The notes: generated by a model not told the origin, from the letters alone. 64,000 bases of DNA from Phreatobacter sp. (GCF_027532945.1 NZ_JAPZTZ010000013.1:62001-126000); one strand, 5' to 3'. Positions 33,086-44,182 are shown, counted from the first letter of the stretch. Made by a program: numbers and translations.

Positions 33086-34582
33086 TCACCGCTCGTAGCC
33101 GTCTGCCACCAGCCGGTCGAGCAGGCGCACGCCCCAGCCGCCGCCCCAGGAGCGGTTGAGATCGCCCTTGATCGAGTTCATCGCCGTGCCGGCGACGTCG
33201 AGATGGGCCCAGGGCGTGTCGCCGACGAAGCGCTGGAGGAACTGGGCGGCGGTGATGGCGCCACCATGCCGGCCGCCGGTGTTCTTCATGTCGGCGAACT
33301 GGCTGTCGATCAGCTTGTCATATTCGGCCGTCAGCGGCATCCGCCAGACCTTCTCGCCGGTGGCAAGGCCGGCGGCGGAGAGCTTGCCAGCAAGGTCGTC
33401 GTCATTGGCGAAGAGGCCGGCATGTTCCTGGCCGAGCGCCACCATGATCGCGCCGGTGAGGGTCGCGAGATTGACCATCGCTTTCGGCTTGAAGCGATCC
33501 TTGGCGTACCAGAGCACGTCAGCCAGGACGAGGCGTCCCTCCGCGTCGGTGTTGATCATCTCGATGGTCTGGCCGGACATGGAGGTGAGGATGTCACCGG
33601 GGCGGTAGGCATTGCCGTCCGGCATGTTCTCCACGAGGCCGATGAGGCCGACGACATTGACGCGGGCCTTGCGGGCGGCGAGCGCGTGCATGGCGCCGAC
33701 CACCGCGGCGGCGCCGCCCATGTCGCCCTTCATGTCCTGCATGCCCTCGCCGGGCTTCAGCGAGATGCCGCCGGTATCGAAGCAGACGCCCTTGCCGACT
33801 AGGCAGACCGGCGCCTCGCCGTCCTTGCCGCCCTCCCAGCGCATGATGACGACATGGCTTTCCCGGGCCGAGCCCTGGCCGACCGCCAGCAATGCGCCCA
33901 TGCCGAGCTTCTTCAGCTCCTTGTCGCCGAGGATCTCGACCTCGACGCCGAGCTTCTCGAGCTCGCCGGCGCGCTTGGCGAAGGCGGTGGGGAAGAGCAC
34001 GTTCGGCGGCTCGTTGACGAGGTCGCGGGCGAGATCGACGCCATCGGCGATCGCCTCGCGGGCCTTGAAGGCCTTCCGGGCCCCTTTCTCGTCGGAGACA
34101 AGGATGGTCACGGTCCGCTTGCGAACGCCCTCGTCGCTGTCCTTCTTCTTCGTCTTGTAGCGGTCGAAGGCATAGAAGCGTAGGCGCAGGCCGAGCGCGA
34201 GGTCCGCGGCCTGGTCGGCCGACAGCGGCCCCGCCGCAGTTTCGGCCATGATGGTCGCCTCGGTCGCGGCATCCGGCAGACGGCCACAGATGGCGCCGCC
34301 GAGCTTCACGACATCAAGCTCCGACCAGCCATCGCCCTTGCCGATCCCGGCGAAGAGCAGGCGGGTCGCTGCGACCTTCTCGGGCGCGAGGATGTCAAGG
34401 AAGCTGGCGGGCTTACCCTTGAAGCCGTCGGCCTTTGCGGCACGCTCGACGAGATCACCCGCCTTGTCGAGAAGGCGCGCGGCGCGTGGCGGCACGGCGA
34501 GATCGGAGCCGACAAGGGCGACGACGACGCCCTCGGTCTCGGCGGAAAGGGAGGCGAACTGGATCTTCAGGCTGTCTGGCAT
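33086..34582 (-). CDS. pepA: Leucyl aminopeptidase (cytosol aminopeptidase, M17)
   Basis: Dizinc aminopeptidase releasing N-terminal residues; some PepA proteins also bind DNA. The 498-residue protein has the catalytic domain in its second half with [17 protein letters not shown] and the M17 signature [12 protein letters not shown]. The ATG at 34582 ([11 protein letters not shown]) suits the family; the in-frame upstream start adds 17 atypical residues. It is the first gene of the minus-strand pepA-holC-MFS unit and divergent from lptF. Confidence 0.95.
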   Translation of the reverse strand: MPDSLKIQFASLSAETEGVVVALVGSDLAVPPRAARLLDKAGDLVERAAKADGFKGKPASFLDILAPEKVAATRLLFAGIGKGDGWSELDVVKLGGAICGRLPDAATEATIMAETAAGPLSADQAADLALGLRLRFYAFDRYKTKKKDSDEGVRKRTVTILVSDEKGARKAFKAREAIADGVDLARDLVNEPPNVLFPTAFAKRAGELEKLGVEVEILGDKELKKLGMGALLAVGQGSARESHVVIMRWEGGKDGEAPVCLVGKGVCFDTGGISLKPGEGMQDMKGDMGGAAAVVGAMHALAARKARVNVVGLIGLVENMPDGNAYRPGDILTSMSGQTIEMINTDAEGRLVLADVLWYAKDRFKPKAMVNLATLTGAIMVALGQEHAGLFANDDDLAGKLSAAGLATGEKVWRMPLTAEYDKLIDSQFADMKNTGGRHGGAITAAQFLQRFVGDTPWAHLDVAGTAMNSIKGDLNRSWGGGWGVRLLDRLVADGYER

Positions 34583-34621
34583 GGGCTCGAACTTGCTGAT
34601 CGGACGAATCGGGCGCAATCC

Positions 34622-34645
34622 CGTCGCGTTCACACTATCGCGACG
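34622..34645. promoter_or_regulatory. Inverted repeat in the pepA/lptF divergent region
   Basis: Perfect 7-bp arms CGTCGCG and CGCGACG separated by 10 bases, 40 bases upstream of pepA and about 140 bases upstream of lptF. It may be an operator or mRNA hairpin; no regulator is implied by sequence alone. Confidence 0.25.
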
Positions 34646-34785
34646 TTGTGGCCCAAGGGAGACGCGCCGCAGGGAATCGCCGTCATGCCTTCGGGCGACC
34701 TTGCCGGCGCCACGTTCGGGCTCTACTGGCTGGGAGGTTGAGTTCCGGCGGGGTTGGCGGTCCCCCGCGGCAGCATGGGCCGGGT

Positions 34786-35961
34786 ATGGGATCCCTCGAA
34801 CGCTACATTTTCCGCCAGGCGGCGCTGGCCTTTGTCGGCGGACTGTTCATCCTGACGCTGGTCGTCTGGATCACCCAGGTGCTGCGCCAGCTCGACCTTG
34901 TGACGAACAGCGGCCAGACCATCGCGCTGTTCTTCCTGATGACCAGTCTCGGCATTCCCGTGCTCCTGGCGCTGATCGCGCCGATCTCGCTGTTCATCGC
35001 GGTCATGCAGACGCTGAACAAGCTGAACGGCGATTCCGAGCTCATCGTCATGTCGGCGGCGGGCGTTCCGCCCTGGCGCATCGCCAAACCGCTGCTGATG
35101 CTCACCGCCATCGTCATGGTCTTCGTCGGCTCGCTGTCGCTGTGGCTGACCCCCTCCTCCATCCGCTACTTCCGCCTGCTTCTGACCCAGGTGCAGGCCA
35201 ACATGCTCAGCGCCATCGTGCGCCCCGGCCAGTTCACCCAGGCGGATCGCGGCCTGACCTTCCACATCCGCGACCGCGCACAGGGCGGCGTGCTGCTCGG
35301 CATCGTCGTCTCCGACACGCGGGACCCACAGGTCCACATGACCTATGTCGCCGAGCGCGGGGTCATCACCGAGCAGCCGCAGGGCACGTTCTTCGTGCTG
35401 GAGACGGGCAACCTGCAGCGCCGCGACATGCGCGACGGGGCGACCTCGATCGTCGTCTTCGACCGCTATGCTTTCGACCTGTCGCAGCTCACCCAGGCCG
35501 CCGAAACGATTTATAGACCTTCCGAGCGCTATACGTCGGAGCTCATGAACCCCAACCCTGCCGATCCCATGCTGGAGCGGTGGCGGGGCAGGTTCCGTCA
35601 GGAGCTGCACGACCGTTTCGCCGCGCCGCTCTACCCACTGGCCATGATGTGTATCGCGTTCGCCATGCTGGGACAGGCTCGCACCACGCGGCAAAGCCGC
35701 GGTGCCGCGATCGCCGGGGCGATCGCCATCATGGCTGCCGTCCGCGGCGGCGGCTTTGCCGTGTCCGGCCTCGTAGCGGCGCGACCCGGCACCGTACCTT
35801 TCGTCTATCTCTTGCCGATCGCTACCATCCTGTTCTTCGGGGCGGTGTCCCTCGGCTGGATCCGCGTCCGGACGCCAGAGGCGCTCAACCGCCTGTCGAG
35901 CGAGCTCAGCGAACGCCTCATGCGCCTGGTGACGCCCCGCACGGCCGGGGGCGGCGCCTGA
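34786..35961 (+). CDS. lptF: LPS export ABC transporter permease LptF
   Basis: Inner-membrane half of the LptB2FG complex that extracts lipopolysaccharide for transport to the outer membrane. The 391-residue protein starts [12 protein letters not shown], has three helices, a periplasmic jellyroll domain (about 125-265) and three more helices (about 275-365). The ATG at 34786 follows a weak site. The lptG start overlaps its stop by one base (TGATG), giving an lptF-lptG-lptD operon. Confidence 0.95.
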   Translation: MGSLERYIFRQAALAFVGGLFILTLVVWITQVLRQLDLVTNSGQTIALFFLMTSLGIPVLLALIAPISLFIAVMQTLNKLNGDSELIVMSAAGVPPWRIAKPLLMLTAIVMVFVGSLSLWLTPSSIRYFRLLLTQVQANMLSAIVRPGQFTQADRGLTFHIRDRAQGGVLLGIVVSDTRDPQVHMTYVAERGVITEQPQGTFFVLETGNLQRRDMRDGATSIVVFDRYAFDLSQLTQAAETIYRPSERYTSELMNPNPADPMLERWRGRFRQELHDRFAAPLYPLAMMCIAFAMLGQARTTRQSRGAAIAGAIAIMAAVRGGGFAVSGLVAARPGTVPFVYLLPIATILFFGAVSLGWIRVRTPEALNRLSSELSERLMRLVTPRTAGGGA

Positions 35962-37040
35962 TGATCTCGACCTTCTCCCGCTACATGACCCGGAAGTTCC
36001 TCGGCTCGGTGGGCGGGACCTTCCTCGGCACGGCGGGCCTGGTTCTGATCGTCGATTTCGTCGAGCAGCTGCGCCGCGTCGAGGACCCGACCCGGGCGCC
36101 GACCCATCTCGTCGCCCTCCTCACCATCTACCGCGTGCCGGCTTTCATCGAGATCGTGCTGCCCTTCGCCGTGCTGGTCGGCGCGATGCTCTGCTTCCTC
36201 GGCCTGTCGCGGAAGCTGGAACTGGTGGTCGCCCGGGCCGCCGGGCTCTCCGCCTGGCAGTTCCTCTCGCCCGCCATCGTCGTGGCGCTGCTGCTCGGCG
36301 TCTTCGCCGCCCTGGTCTACAACCCCGTCGCCTCGGACTTCCGCGAACGCGGCGTGAGGCTGGAGTCGCAGCTTTTCGGGCGCAACCTGTCGGAACAGCG
36401 CACCAATTTCTGGCTCCGCCAGGCTACACCGGGCGGCCAGGCCGTCATCAACGCCGCCTCGGCCATGGATCGCGGCCAGCGGCTGAGCGGTGTCAGCATC
36501 CTCGTCTACGACACCGACGGCCATTTCAAGGAACGCATCGACGCCGACGGGGCCGAACTCGGCGATGGCTACTGGCTGCTCAACCGGGCGCGGGTGACGC
36601 CGGTCGGCGCCGAGCCGGTGAACCATGACACCTACAGGCTGGCGACGCGGCTGACCGCCGAGCAGGTCCGGCAGAGCTTCGTCATGCCCGAGCAGGTGTC
36701 GTTCTGGGAGCTTCCACAGTTCATCGAACTCGCCCGCCGCTCCGGCCTGCCAGTGGCCCGTTTCGAGCTTCAGTACCAGCTCCTGCTCGCCCGGCCCCTC
36801 CTCCTGGTGGCCATGGTGCTGGTGGCTGCCGCAGCGTCCTTGCGGTTCGCGCGCCTCGGCGGATTGGGCCGGACAATTCTCGGTGGCGTGGTCGCCGGAT
36901 TTTTGCTTTACGTGGGTTCCGAACTCGCGGGCAATCTGGGGCGCTCGAATCTCGTGCCCCCGGTCCTGGCCGCGTGGTCGCCGGCATTCATCGGTGCGTT
37001 GATGGGTTTCATGGTTCTACTGAAGCAGGAGGACGGCTGA
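35961..37040 (+). CDS. lptG: LPS export ABC transporter permease LptG
   Basis: Second permease of LptB2FG. The 359-residue protein starts [16 protein letters not shown] and shows the same 3 helices, periplasmic domain, 3 helices plan as LptF; LARRSGLPVARFELQYQ, preceding the last helices, is the conserved LptG coupling region. Start and stop overlap lptF and lptD respectively by one base each. The ATPase LptB is not in this window. Confidence 0.95.
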   Translation: MISTFSRYMTRKFLGSVGGTFLGTAGLVLIVDFVEQLRRVEDPTRAPTHLVALLTIYRVPAFIEIVLPFAVLVGAMLCFLGLSRKLELVVARAAGLSAWQFLSPAIVVALLLGVFAALVYNPVASDFRERGVRLESQLFGRNLSEQRTNFWLRQATPGGQAVINAASAMDRGQRLSGVSILVYDTDGHFKERIDADGAELGDGYWLLNRARVTPVGAEPVNHDTYRLATRLTAEQVRQSFVMPEQVSFWELPQFIELARRSGLPVARFELQYQLLLARPLLLVAMVLVAAAASLRFARLGGLGRTILGGVVAGFLLYVGSELAGNLGRSNLVPPVLAAWSPAFIGALMGFMVLLKQEDG

Positions 37041-39649
37041 TGCTTCGCTCAGCAAGCCGCCCTAAGGCTTCCACGACCCGAATCGCCCGCTCTGCCCTGA
37101 CTGCGGCCGCCAGCCTGATGGTGCTGGCCGCCGCAGCGGGCGGACTTGCACCCGCGCGCGCGCAGAACGCCGCCGATCCGGCGGAACGCCGTCTCTTCAT
37201 CCTCGACCCCACGCAGATCCAGAACCAGCCGCAGGTTCGCTCTCCGGTAGCTCCCGCAACGGTCGCCCCCGGCGCCGGTCTCGGCTTCACCCGCACCGAG
37301 CGCGGCGCGCCGATGCAGGTCAATGCCGGGCAGATGGTCTACGAGGAGCAGAGCGGCCGGGTTTCAGCCCGCGGCAGCGTCCAGATCTATTATGACGGCC
37401 GCACCATCGAGGCCGACGTCGTCACCTATGACCAGCGGTCGGGCCGCGTCCGGGCGACCGGCAATGTGCGCATCACCGAGCCATCGGGCGTCATTGCCCA
37501 TGCGCAGGACATGGAGTTCGACCAGCAGTTCACGCAGGGCTTCGTGCGCTCGCTGAACATCGAGACGCCGGACCGCCGCTTCATCGGCGCGGCGGAGGTG
37601 ACGCGCGAGAACGGCGACACCACGATCTTCGAGCGGGCGACGTACACGGCGTGCGACTCCTGCCGCGCCGACCAGTCGAAGCCGCCGACCTGGACGATCA
37701 AGGCCAAGCGGATCATCCATCGGGAATCCGAGCGGACCATCTATTTCGAGGATGGCCGCTTCGAGATGTTCGGCATCCCGATCGCCTATATGCCGCGCTT
37801 CTGGGCACCGGATCCGACCGTCCGCAAGGCCTCCGGCTTCCTCATGCCCGGCATCTCCGGCTCCAACCGCACCGGCATCGGCGTCGAGGTTCCCTATTTC
37901 TGGAACATCCAGCCGAACTACGACCTGCTCATTGCGCCGCGCTACTACGCCCGGCAGGGCTTCATGCCTGTCGTCGAGTGGCGGCATGGCTTCGAGAGCG
38001 GCTACTACACGATCCGCGCCGCCGGCATCCGCCAGAACGATCCGGGCGTCTTCACCTATTCGAACGGCACGAACGAGGTCGGCAACCGCGAGTTCCGCGG
38101 CATCATCCACACGACCGGCATCTACCGGCTGACCGAGCGCTGGTCGGTGGGCTGGGACCTCAACCTGATGTCCGACACGGCCTTCCTGCGGGACTACTCG
38201 CTGATGCTGCCGGGCCAGACGGAGGCCAATTCCAGGTTGTTCCTGCGTGGGCAGGGCCCGCGCAGCTGGTTCGACCTGTCGACGACGCGCTATGTCGGCA
38301 TCACCGCGACCGACACCGACAACAAGATCCTGCCGACCACCCATCCGGTGCTCGACTATTTCAAGGTGCTCGACCAGTCAGTGGCCGGCGGCGAGGTGTC
38401 CTGGCGCACCAGCGTCGTCAGCCTTACGCGCGAGGCAGCGGATGCGTCGCGGCGCAATCCGCTCGCTGATCCCCTTGTTGTTTGCAACCGCAATGTTGCC
38501 AACAGCGTCACGCCCGCCAACTGCCTGGTGAACGGCATCGACGGCCTCTATTCGCGCGCCTCGGCCGAGGTCGCCTGGCGCCGCCGCATCATTGACGGCA
38601 TGGGCCAGGTCTGGGAGCCCTTCGTCTCGGCTCGCGGCGACGTGACTTATCATCAGCTGAAGGACAACAGCGCCGTCCTCGGCTCGTTCTCGCGCCTCGC
38701 CCAGGACGACCGCGTCTACACGCGCTTCATGCCGACGGTCGGCATCACCTACCGCTATCCGTGGATCGCCGCGAACCCCTATGGCACGACCACGATCGAG
38801 CCGGTGGTGCAGTTCATCGCCCGCCCGAACGAGACGAATATCGGCAACATCCCCAACGAGGATGCCCAGAGCCTCGTCTTCGACGACACCAACCTGTTCC
38901 AGGCCAACAAGTTCTCGGGTTGGGACCGCGTCGAGGGCGGCGGCCGGATGAACTACGGCCTCAACCTCACCCACCGCTTCACCAACGGTTCGACGGTGAA
39001 CGTGCTGTTCGGCCAGTCGCTCCACCTGTTCGGGATCAACTCCTTCACCTCGGGCGCCATCAACGACATGGCCTCGACCGGTGCCAATTCGGGCCTCGAC
39101 AAGCCGCGGTCCGACTATGTGGCGCGCATCCAGTACCAGATCGACCGCAACTTCCGTCTCTCGGCCCGCGGCCGCTTCGACGAGCGGACCTTCGCCATTC
39201 AGCGCGGCGAGTTCGACGCCACCGGCCGCTTCGGCGATTTCGCGCTGACCGGCACCTTCGGCTATCTCGCCCCGCAGCCGCTGCTCGGCTACCAGGTGGC
39301 GCGCAGCTCGGTCGGCGCCGCGATGTCCTATTCGCTCACCCAGACCCTCACGGTCTATGGTGCGGCGCGCTTTGCCTTCCAGCGGCAGAACCTCGCGGCA
39401 ACCGGCGTCGCCGACCTTGCCGAGAAGAACAAGGTTGAGGGTCTCACCGTCGGCGTGAACTATCTCGACGATGCCATGCAGCTCGGCTTCTACTATTCCC
39501 GTGACTTCGCCGCCGAGGTGGTGACGCAGGGCGCCGTCACCTCGACGCGCGACGTCCACCGCTTCATGTTCCGGTTCAACCTGCGGACGATCGGCGAGCT
39601 GACGCTGTCGCAGAACGTCTCGAACTGGTTCAATCCCCCCTCGCAATGA
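37040..39649 (+). CDS. lptD: LPS-assembly protein LptD
   Basis: Outer-membrane beta-barrel that inserts lipopolysaccharide into the outer leaflet together with LptE. The 869-residue protein has a signal peptide (cut near GLAPARA|Q), an N-terminal OstA/beta-jellyroll domain (about 95-220, RVSARGSVQIYYDGRTIEAD in part) and a large barrel. A CDSC pair at about residue 210 and a second Cys pair in VVCNRNV and ANCLVN could form the disulphides needed for LptD maturation. The start overlaps the lptG stop by one base. Confidence 0.95.
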   Translation: MLRSASRPKASTTRIARSALTAAASLMVLAAAAGGLAPARAQNAADPAERRLFILDPTQIQNQPQVRSPVAPATVAPGAGLGFTRTERGAPMQVNAGQMVYEEQSGRVSARGSVQIYYDGRTIEADVVTYDQRSGRVRATGNVRITEPSGVIAHAQDMEFDQQFTQGFVRSLNIETPDRRFIGAAEVTRENGDTTIFERATYTACDSCRADQSKPPTWTIKAKRIIHRESERTIYFEDGRFEMFGIPIAYMPRFWAPDPTVRKASGFLMPGISGSNRTGIGVEVPYFWNIQPNYDLLIAPRYYARQGFMPVVEWRHGFESGYYTIRAAGIRQNDPGVFTYSNGTNEVGNREFRGIIHTTGIYRLTERWSVGWDLNLMSDTAFLRDYSLMLPGQTEANSRLFLRGQGPRSWFDLSTTRYVGITATDTDNKILPTTHPVLDYFKVLDQSVAGGEVSWRTSVVSLTREAADASRRNPLADPLVVCNRNVANSVTPANCLVNGIDGLYSRASAEVAWRRRIIDGMGQVWEPFVSARGDVTYHQLKDNSAVLGSFSRLAQDDRVYTRFMPTVGITYRYPWIAANPYGTTTIEPVVQFIARPNETNIGNIPNEDAQSLVFDDTNLFQANKFSGWDRVEGGGRMNYGLNLTHRFTNGSTVNVLFGQSLHLFGINSFTSGAINDMASTGANSGLDKPRSDYVARIQYQIDRNFRLSARGRFDERTFAIQRGEFDATGRFGDFALTGTFGYLAPQPLLGYQVARSSVGAAMSYSLTQTLTVYGAARFAFQRQNLAATGVADLAEKNKVEGLTVGVNYLDDAMQLGFYYSRDFAAEVVTQGAVTSTRDVHRFMFRFNLRTIGELTLSQNVSNWFNPPSQ

Positions 39650-39728
39650 ACCGCCTGCCCTGATTGCGCCACCCTCTTGGGCGAGGCAGCAGGCTCGTGA
39701 CCCGTCAACGTCCAAGGAGGCGCCCGCC

Positions 39729-40694
39729 ATGTCGTCCGTGCGACCCTTGCCTTTCCGGCCCCTCGCCATCACCGCCCTTGCCCTGGCGCTCACCGCTGGC
39801 ATTGGCGCCCCGTCCCCGGCCCGCGCCCAGGAGGGCCGCGTCATCGCGACGATCGGTGGCATCCCGATCACCAGCTTCGACATCCCGCAGCGCCAGCGGC
39901 TGCTGCAGATCCGCGAGGGCCGGCCGCATTCCGCCGAGCAGGCGCTCCAGGACCTGATCAACGACCGCATCAAGTTCGCCGAGGCTCGCCGCTTCCGCGT
40001 CGAGGCCAACGAGCAGCAGGTCGAGCAGGCTTATGCCCAGGTCGCCCAGCGGTCCGGCATCGATCCGCGCGGCTTCGACGCGGTGCTGCGCTCGCAGGGG
40101 ATCGAGCCGCGCGTCTACAGGGGCAAGCTGCGCGCTGACCTCTCCTGGTCGAACCTCATCGGCGCCCGGTATGGTCGCACCATCTTCATCACCGATACCC
40201 AGCTCGTCGACGCCCTGAACCGGCGCCAGGGCGCCGCCCGCCCGATGAACTACGTGCTGCGGCCGGTGGTGCTGCTGGTGCCAGCCAATGCGCCGCCAGC
40301 CGTCGTGCAGCGCCGCATGGGCGAGGCGAATGCCCTGCGCGCCCGTTTCTCCAGCTGCGCCACAGACATGGAGCAGGTTTCGCGCCTGCCGGATTCGGCG
40401 TCGCGCGAGCAGTTCCGCCGCCTCGGCTCGGACCTTAGCCCGGCCTTCCGCCAGCTGCTCGACCAGACGGCGGTGGGCAAGCTCACGCCGCCGAGCCGCA
40501 CCAGCCAGGGCATCGAGATGATCGCCGTCTGCTCCAAGGAGGAGGCGAGCACCAGCGACACCGCCGCGCGCAACCAGGTGCGCGAGGAAATGACCACGGC
40601 GGAGATGCGGCGCATCTCCGAGGCCTATCTGGCGCGGCTGCGCCAGAACGCGGTCATCAATTACCGTGACGGCCGCGACGCGCCGCGCCGCTGA
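39729..40694 (+). CDS. SurA-like periplasmic chaperone (SurA N-terminal domain)
   Basis: A 321-residue exported protein (signal cut near PSPARA|Q). The N-terminal part (EGRVIATIGGIPITSFDIPQR and ALQDLINDRIKFAEARR in pieces) is the SurA N-domain that holds unfolded outer-membrane proteins. No clear parvulin PPIase signature is visible in the C-terminal half, so it may be a chaperone without isomerase activity. It follows lptD with an 80-base gap, and SurA clients include LptD. AAGGAGG lies at 39715-39721, 7 bases upstream of the ATG. Confidence 0.85.
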   Translation: MSSVRPLPFRPLAITALALALTAGIGAPSPARAQEGRVIATIGGIPITSFDIPQRQRLLQIREGRPHSAEQALQDLINDRIKFAEARRFRVEANEQQVEQAYAQVAQRSGIDPRGFDAVLRSQGIEPRVYRGKLRADLSWSNLIGARYGRTIFITDTQLVDALNRRQGAARPMNYVLRPVVLLVPANAPPAVVQRRMGEANALRARFSSCATDMEQVSRLPDSASREQFRRLGSDLSPAFRQLLDQTAVGKLTPPSRTSQGIEMIAVCSKEEASTSDTAARNQVREEMTTAEMRRISEAYLARLRQNAVINYRDGRDAPRR

Positions 40695-40699
40695 TCCTG

Positions 40700-41710
40700 A
40701 TGCAGCTACCCCTCGCCATCTCCATGGGGGAGCCGGCCGGCATCGGTCCGGACATCGCCCTCATGGCCTGGCGGGACAGGGCGAGCCATCGCCTGCCGCC
40801 CTTCTACGTCATCGGTGACGCCGCCCTGATGGAGTCGCGCGCCGCCCGGCTCGGCATCGGCGTGCCGATCGTGCCCTGCCTGCCCGAGGAGACGTACGAC
40901 ACCTTCGCCTTCGGCCTGCCCGTGCTCGACATCGGCGAGGGCATCGACGACCGGCCGGGCCAGGCGACGCCGGAGACCGGCGGCGTGGTGATCGAGGCAA
41001 TCCGCACCGGCGTCGAGCATATCCGCGCGGGTCGGGCTGGCGCCATCGTCACCGCGCCGATCTCGAAGGCGGTGCTGGCCGCCGCCGGCTTCAGCCATCC
41101 CGGTCACACCGAATTCCTCGGCGAGCTCGCCCGCACCTTCCGCGTCGGGCCGGTGCGCCCGGTCATGATGATCTGGAGCGAGAGCCTCGCCGTCGTTCCG
41201 GTCACGATCCACATCCCACTCGCGGCCGTGCCAGAGCGGCTGACCACCAATCTCATCGTCGAGACCGGCGCTATCGTCGCCCACGACCTCGTCGCCAGGT
41301 TCGGCATCGCGCGCCCGCGCCTCGCAGTCTGCGGCCTCAACCCCCATGCCGGCGAGGGCGGGCTGATCGGCCGCGAGGACATCGAGATCGTCGCCCCCGC
41401 CGTCGCCGAGCTCAACCGCATCGGCATCGCGGCCACCGGCCCGCATCCCGCCGATACGCTGTTCCATCCGGCGGCGCGCGAGACCTACGACGCCGTGCTC
41501 GGCATGTATCATGACCAGGTGCTGGCGCCGGTGAAGACCATCGCCTTTGACGAGGGCGTCAATATCACGCTGGGCCTGCCCTTCATCCGGACCTCGCCGG
41601 ACCACGGCACGGCCTATGGGCTCGCCGGCACCGGCACGGCGCGGCCGTCCAGCATGATCCAGGCGATTGCCCTGGCGGGCCGGCTCGCGGCACGGAAGGG
41701 TGCGGCTTGA
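40700..41710 (+). CDS. pdxA: 4-hydroxythreonine-4-phosphate dehydrogenase
   Basis: Oxidises 4-phosphohydroxy-L-threonine on the way to pyridoxal 5'-phosphate. The 336-residue protein begins [16 protein letters not shown] and has the metal-binding regions [23 protein letters not shown] and [11 protein letters not shown]. It starts 6 bases after the surA-like stop, and its own stop overlaps rsmA by 4 bases (TTGA). The surA-pdxA-rsmA order is widely conserved in proteobacteria. Confidence 0.96.
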   Translation: MQLPLAISMGEPAGIGPDIALMAWRDRASHRLPPFYVIGDAALMESRAARLGIGVPIVPCLPEETYDTFAFGLPVLDIGEGIDDRPGQATPETGGVVIEAIRTGVEHIRAGRAGAIVTAPISKAVLAAAGFSHPGHTEFLGELARTFRVGPVRPVMMIWSESLAVVPVTIHIPLAAVPERLTTNLIVETGAIVAHDLVARFGIARPRLAVCGLNPHAGEGGLIGREDIEIVAPAVAELNRIGIAATGPHPADTLFHPAARETYDAVLGMYHDQVLAPVKTIAFDEGVNITLGLPFIRTSPDHGTAYGLAGTGTARPSSMIQAIALAGRLAARKGAA

Positions 41711-42543
41711 GCGCCATCGATGACCTGCCGCCCCTGCGCGAGGTGATCGCCCGCCACGGGTTGATGGCGAAGAAGGCGCTCGGCCAGAACTTCCTGCTCG
41801 ACCTCAACCTGACGAGCCGTATCGCACGGGCCTCCGGGCCGCTGGAGGGTGCGACCGTCGTCGAGGTCGGTCCCGGACCCGGCGGCCTCACACGGGCCCT
41901 GCTCGCAGGCGGCGCCCGCGTCATCGCCATCGAGCGCGATGCGCGCTGCCTTCCCGCCCTTGCCGAGATCGCGGCCGCCTATCCGGGCCGGCTCGAGGTC
42001 ATCGAGGGCGATGCGCTGAAGGTGGATTTCGCCGCGCTGGCCGGCGGCGCGCCGGCCCGCATCGTCGCCAACCTGCCCTACAATGTCGGCACCAGCCTGC
42101 TCACCGGCTGGCTGACCGGCGAGGCCTGGCCGCCCTGGTATCAGTCGCTGACGCTGATGTTCCAGAAGGAGGTGGCACAGCGCATCGTCGCCCCGCCGGG
42201 CGCGGAGGCCTATGGCCGGCTCGGCGTTCTCGCGGGCTGGCGCACGACTGCGAAGATGGTGTTCGACGTCGCCCCGTCAGCCTTCGTGCCGCCGCCGAAG
42301 ATCACCTCGACCGTGGTGCATCTCGTGCCGCGGCCAGAGCCCCTCGCCTGCCCGGTCAAGGCGCTGGAGCGCGTCACGCTCGCCGCCTTCGGCCAGCGCC
42401 GCAAGATGATCCGCCAGAGCCTCAAGGGCCTCGGTCGCGACCCGATGCCGCTGATCGAGGAAGCGGGGCTCGACCCGACCGAGCGGGCGGAGAACCTCAC
42501 CATCGCCGATTTCTGCAGGCTGGCCCAGCTTACCGCTGGGTGA
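41707..42543 (+). CDS. rsmA: 16S rRNA (adenine1518-N6/adenine1519-N6)-dimethyltransferase
   Basis: Also called KsgA; dimethylates two adjacent adenines in the 3' hairpin of 16S rRNA. The 278-residue protein has [13 protein letters not shown] near the start, the AdoMet motif [15 protein letters not shown], and the catalytic NLPYNV. The start is TTG 41707, overlapping the pdxA stop (TTGA), so translation is probably coupled. It is convergent with gmk, with only 6 bases between stop codons. Confidence 0.95.
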   Translation: MSAIDDLPPLREVIARHGLMAKKALGQNFLLDLNLTSRIARASGPLEGATVVEVGPGPGGLTRALLAGGARVIAIERDARCLPALAEIAAAYPGRLEVIEGDALKVDFAALAGGAPARIVANLPYNVGTSLLTGWLTGEAWPPWYQSLTLMFQKEVAQRIVAPPGAEAYGRLGVLAGWRTTAKMVFDVAPSAFVPPPKITSTVVHLVPRPEPLACPVKALERVTLAAFGQRRKMIRQSLKGLGRDPMPLIEEAGLDPTERAENLTIADFCRLAQLTAG

Positions 42544-42549
42544 ACGCGG

Positions 42550-43221
42550 TCAGCTGGGAATACGGCCGTTCCCCAGGATCACGTCGAGATCCCGTCCGAG
42601 TTCGGCGATCAGCGCCTCGAGCTTCGGGCGGCGGCGCTGCTTCAGCCGCTCGGCGTGGAGAATGGCGCGCAGCTCGGCGAAGGCGCGGCCGAGATCGTCA
42701 TTGACCAGGATGTAGTCGAAATCCGCCCAGTGGCCGATCTCGTCGCGCGCCGTGCGCAGGCGCTTGAGGATGGCCGCGTCGTCATCGCTGGCGCGGCGCT
42801 TGAGGCGGGCGATCTGCTCGGCGACCGAGGGCGGCAGCAGGAAGACCGTCGCCATGTCCTCGCGCACCATGGCGGCAAGCTGGCGGACACCTGCGACGTC
42901 GATGTCGAAGAGCACGTCCTTGCCGGCGGCGAGCGCGTCCTCCACCGCCTTGCGGGGCGTGCCGTAGCAATTGCCGTGGACCTCGGCCCATTCGAGGAGG
43001 TCACCCGCCTCGCGCATCCGCTCGAAAGCCGGACGGTCGACGAAGTGGTAGTGGACGCCGTCGATCTCGTCCTTGCGGCGGGCGCGCGTCGTCACCGAGA
43101 CCGACAGGGCGATCTCCGTCTCCTCCTGCAGGAGCTGGCGCGTCAGGGTCGATTTCCCCGCGCCGGAGGGCGAGGTGAGGATGAGCATGAGGCCGCGGCG
43201 GGCCGTGACGGGATCGGCCAT
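42550..43221 (-). CDS. gmk: Guanylate kinase
   Basis: Phosphorylates GMP to GDP. The 223-residue protein has the P-loop SPSGAGKSTL near residue 16 and the GMP-binding segments VTTRARRKDEIDGVHYHFV, EVHGNCYGTPR and DIDVAGVRQL. It lies 2 bases downstream of yicC, the usual partner. It shares the minus-strand run with yicC, mltG and the fab genes. Confidence 0.96.
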   Translation of the reverse strand: MADPVTARRGLMLILTSPSGAGKSTLTRQLLQEETEIALSVSVTTRARRKDEIDGVHYHFVDRPAFERMREAGDLLEWAEVHGNCYGTPRKAVEDALAAGKDVLFDIDVAGVRQLAAMVREDMATVFLLPPSVAEQIARLKRRASDDDAAILKRLRTARDEIGHWADFDYILVNDDLGRAFAELRAILHAERLKQRRRPKLEALIAELGRDLDVILGNGRIPS

Positions 43222-43223
43222 GG

Positions 43224-44111
43224 CTACTCCAGGTTCTGGACCTGCTCGCGGAACTGCTCGACCACCGCCTTGAGCGCGAGACCGGTGGAGGTCAGCGTCA
43301 CGTCGTTGGACTTCGAGCAGAGCGTGTTGGTCTCGCGGTTGAATTCCTGGGCGAGGAAATCGAGCTTGCGGCCGACCGCGCCGCCACCGGCGAGCAGCTT
43401 GCGGGCGGCGGCGACATGGGCGTCGAGCCGGTCCAGCTCCTCGCGGATATCGGCCTTGGAGGCGACCATCAGCGCCTCCTGATGCAGGCGGTCCGGATCG
43501 AAATTGCGGCCGGGCTCGAGGAGGGCTGCGATCTGCTCGGCGATACGGGCGCGGATCGTCTCCGGACGGCGGCAGGGATTGTCCTCAGCCTCGGCCTTGA
43601 GGGCGGCGATCTCGTCGAGGCGGGCAACAAGCACGGCCTCCAGCGCCCTGCCCTCCTCGCGCCGCATGGCGACGAGACGGGCAAGCGCCGTGTCGAGACC
43701 GGTGAGGATGGCGGCGACGAGCGCGGCACGCTCCTCTTCGGTCTCCTCCGCCTCGACCACGTCGATGACGCCCTTGATGGCGAGGAGGCCGTCAATGGCG
43801 GGGGCGCGGGCGTCGAGTTTCTCAGCGACAAGGCGGGCGGCCTCGACGACCTGGGCGAGCACCGCTTCGTTGACCCGGACCTCGCTGGTGGCGCCCTCGC
43901 GCTTCACGGAGAGTGAGGCGAAGATCGAGCCGCGGGAGACGGCGGCGGCGACGGCCTGGCGGATCGCCGGCTCGGCCGCCTCGATGCTGCCGGGCAGCCG
44001 GAGCTTCACGTCGAGGCCCTTGCTGTTGACCGACTTGATCTCCCAGGCCCAGACGGCCGCTCCCGTCACGCCTTCGGCTCGGGCAAAGCCCGTCATGCTG
44101 GACAGGGCCAT
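43224..44111 (-). CDS. YicC family endoribonuclease-like protein
   Basis: A 295-residue protein starting SSMTGFARAEG, the YicC hallmark, and ending with DUF1732 (LDRLDAHVAAARKLL, then VGRKLDFLAQEFNRE-NTLCSKS). YicC members have been described as RNases involved in sRNA turnover in Escherichia coli; whether this holds here is inference. It directly precedes gmk (2-base gap) as in most proteobacteria. Confidence 0.93.
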   Translation of the reverse strand: MALSSMTGFARAEGVTGAAVWAWEIKSVNSKGLDVKLRLPGSIEAAEPAIRQAVAAAVSRGSIFASLSVKREGATSEVRVNEAVLAQVVEAARLVAEKLDARAPAIDGLLAIKGVIDVVEAEETEEERAALVAAILTGLDTALARLVAMRREEGRALEAVLVARLDEIAALKAEAEDNPCRRPETIRARIAEQIAALLEPGRNFDPDRLHQEALMVASKADIREELDRLDAHVAAARKLLAGGGAVGRKLDFLAQEFNRETNTLCSKSNDVTLTSTGLALKAVVEQFREQVQNLE

Positions 44112-44182
44112 GGAATCCTCTGGCTCAACCGGTCAGCACGGCGTTACGGTCCGGGCGCTCCGCGGTCAAGCGCCGCAGGGCA

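Noticed and set aside
38378-40009. A 543-codon minus-strand frame opposite lptD and the surA-like gene
   Set aside because: No domain or start signal was seen, and both plus-strand genes have strong family matches.
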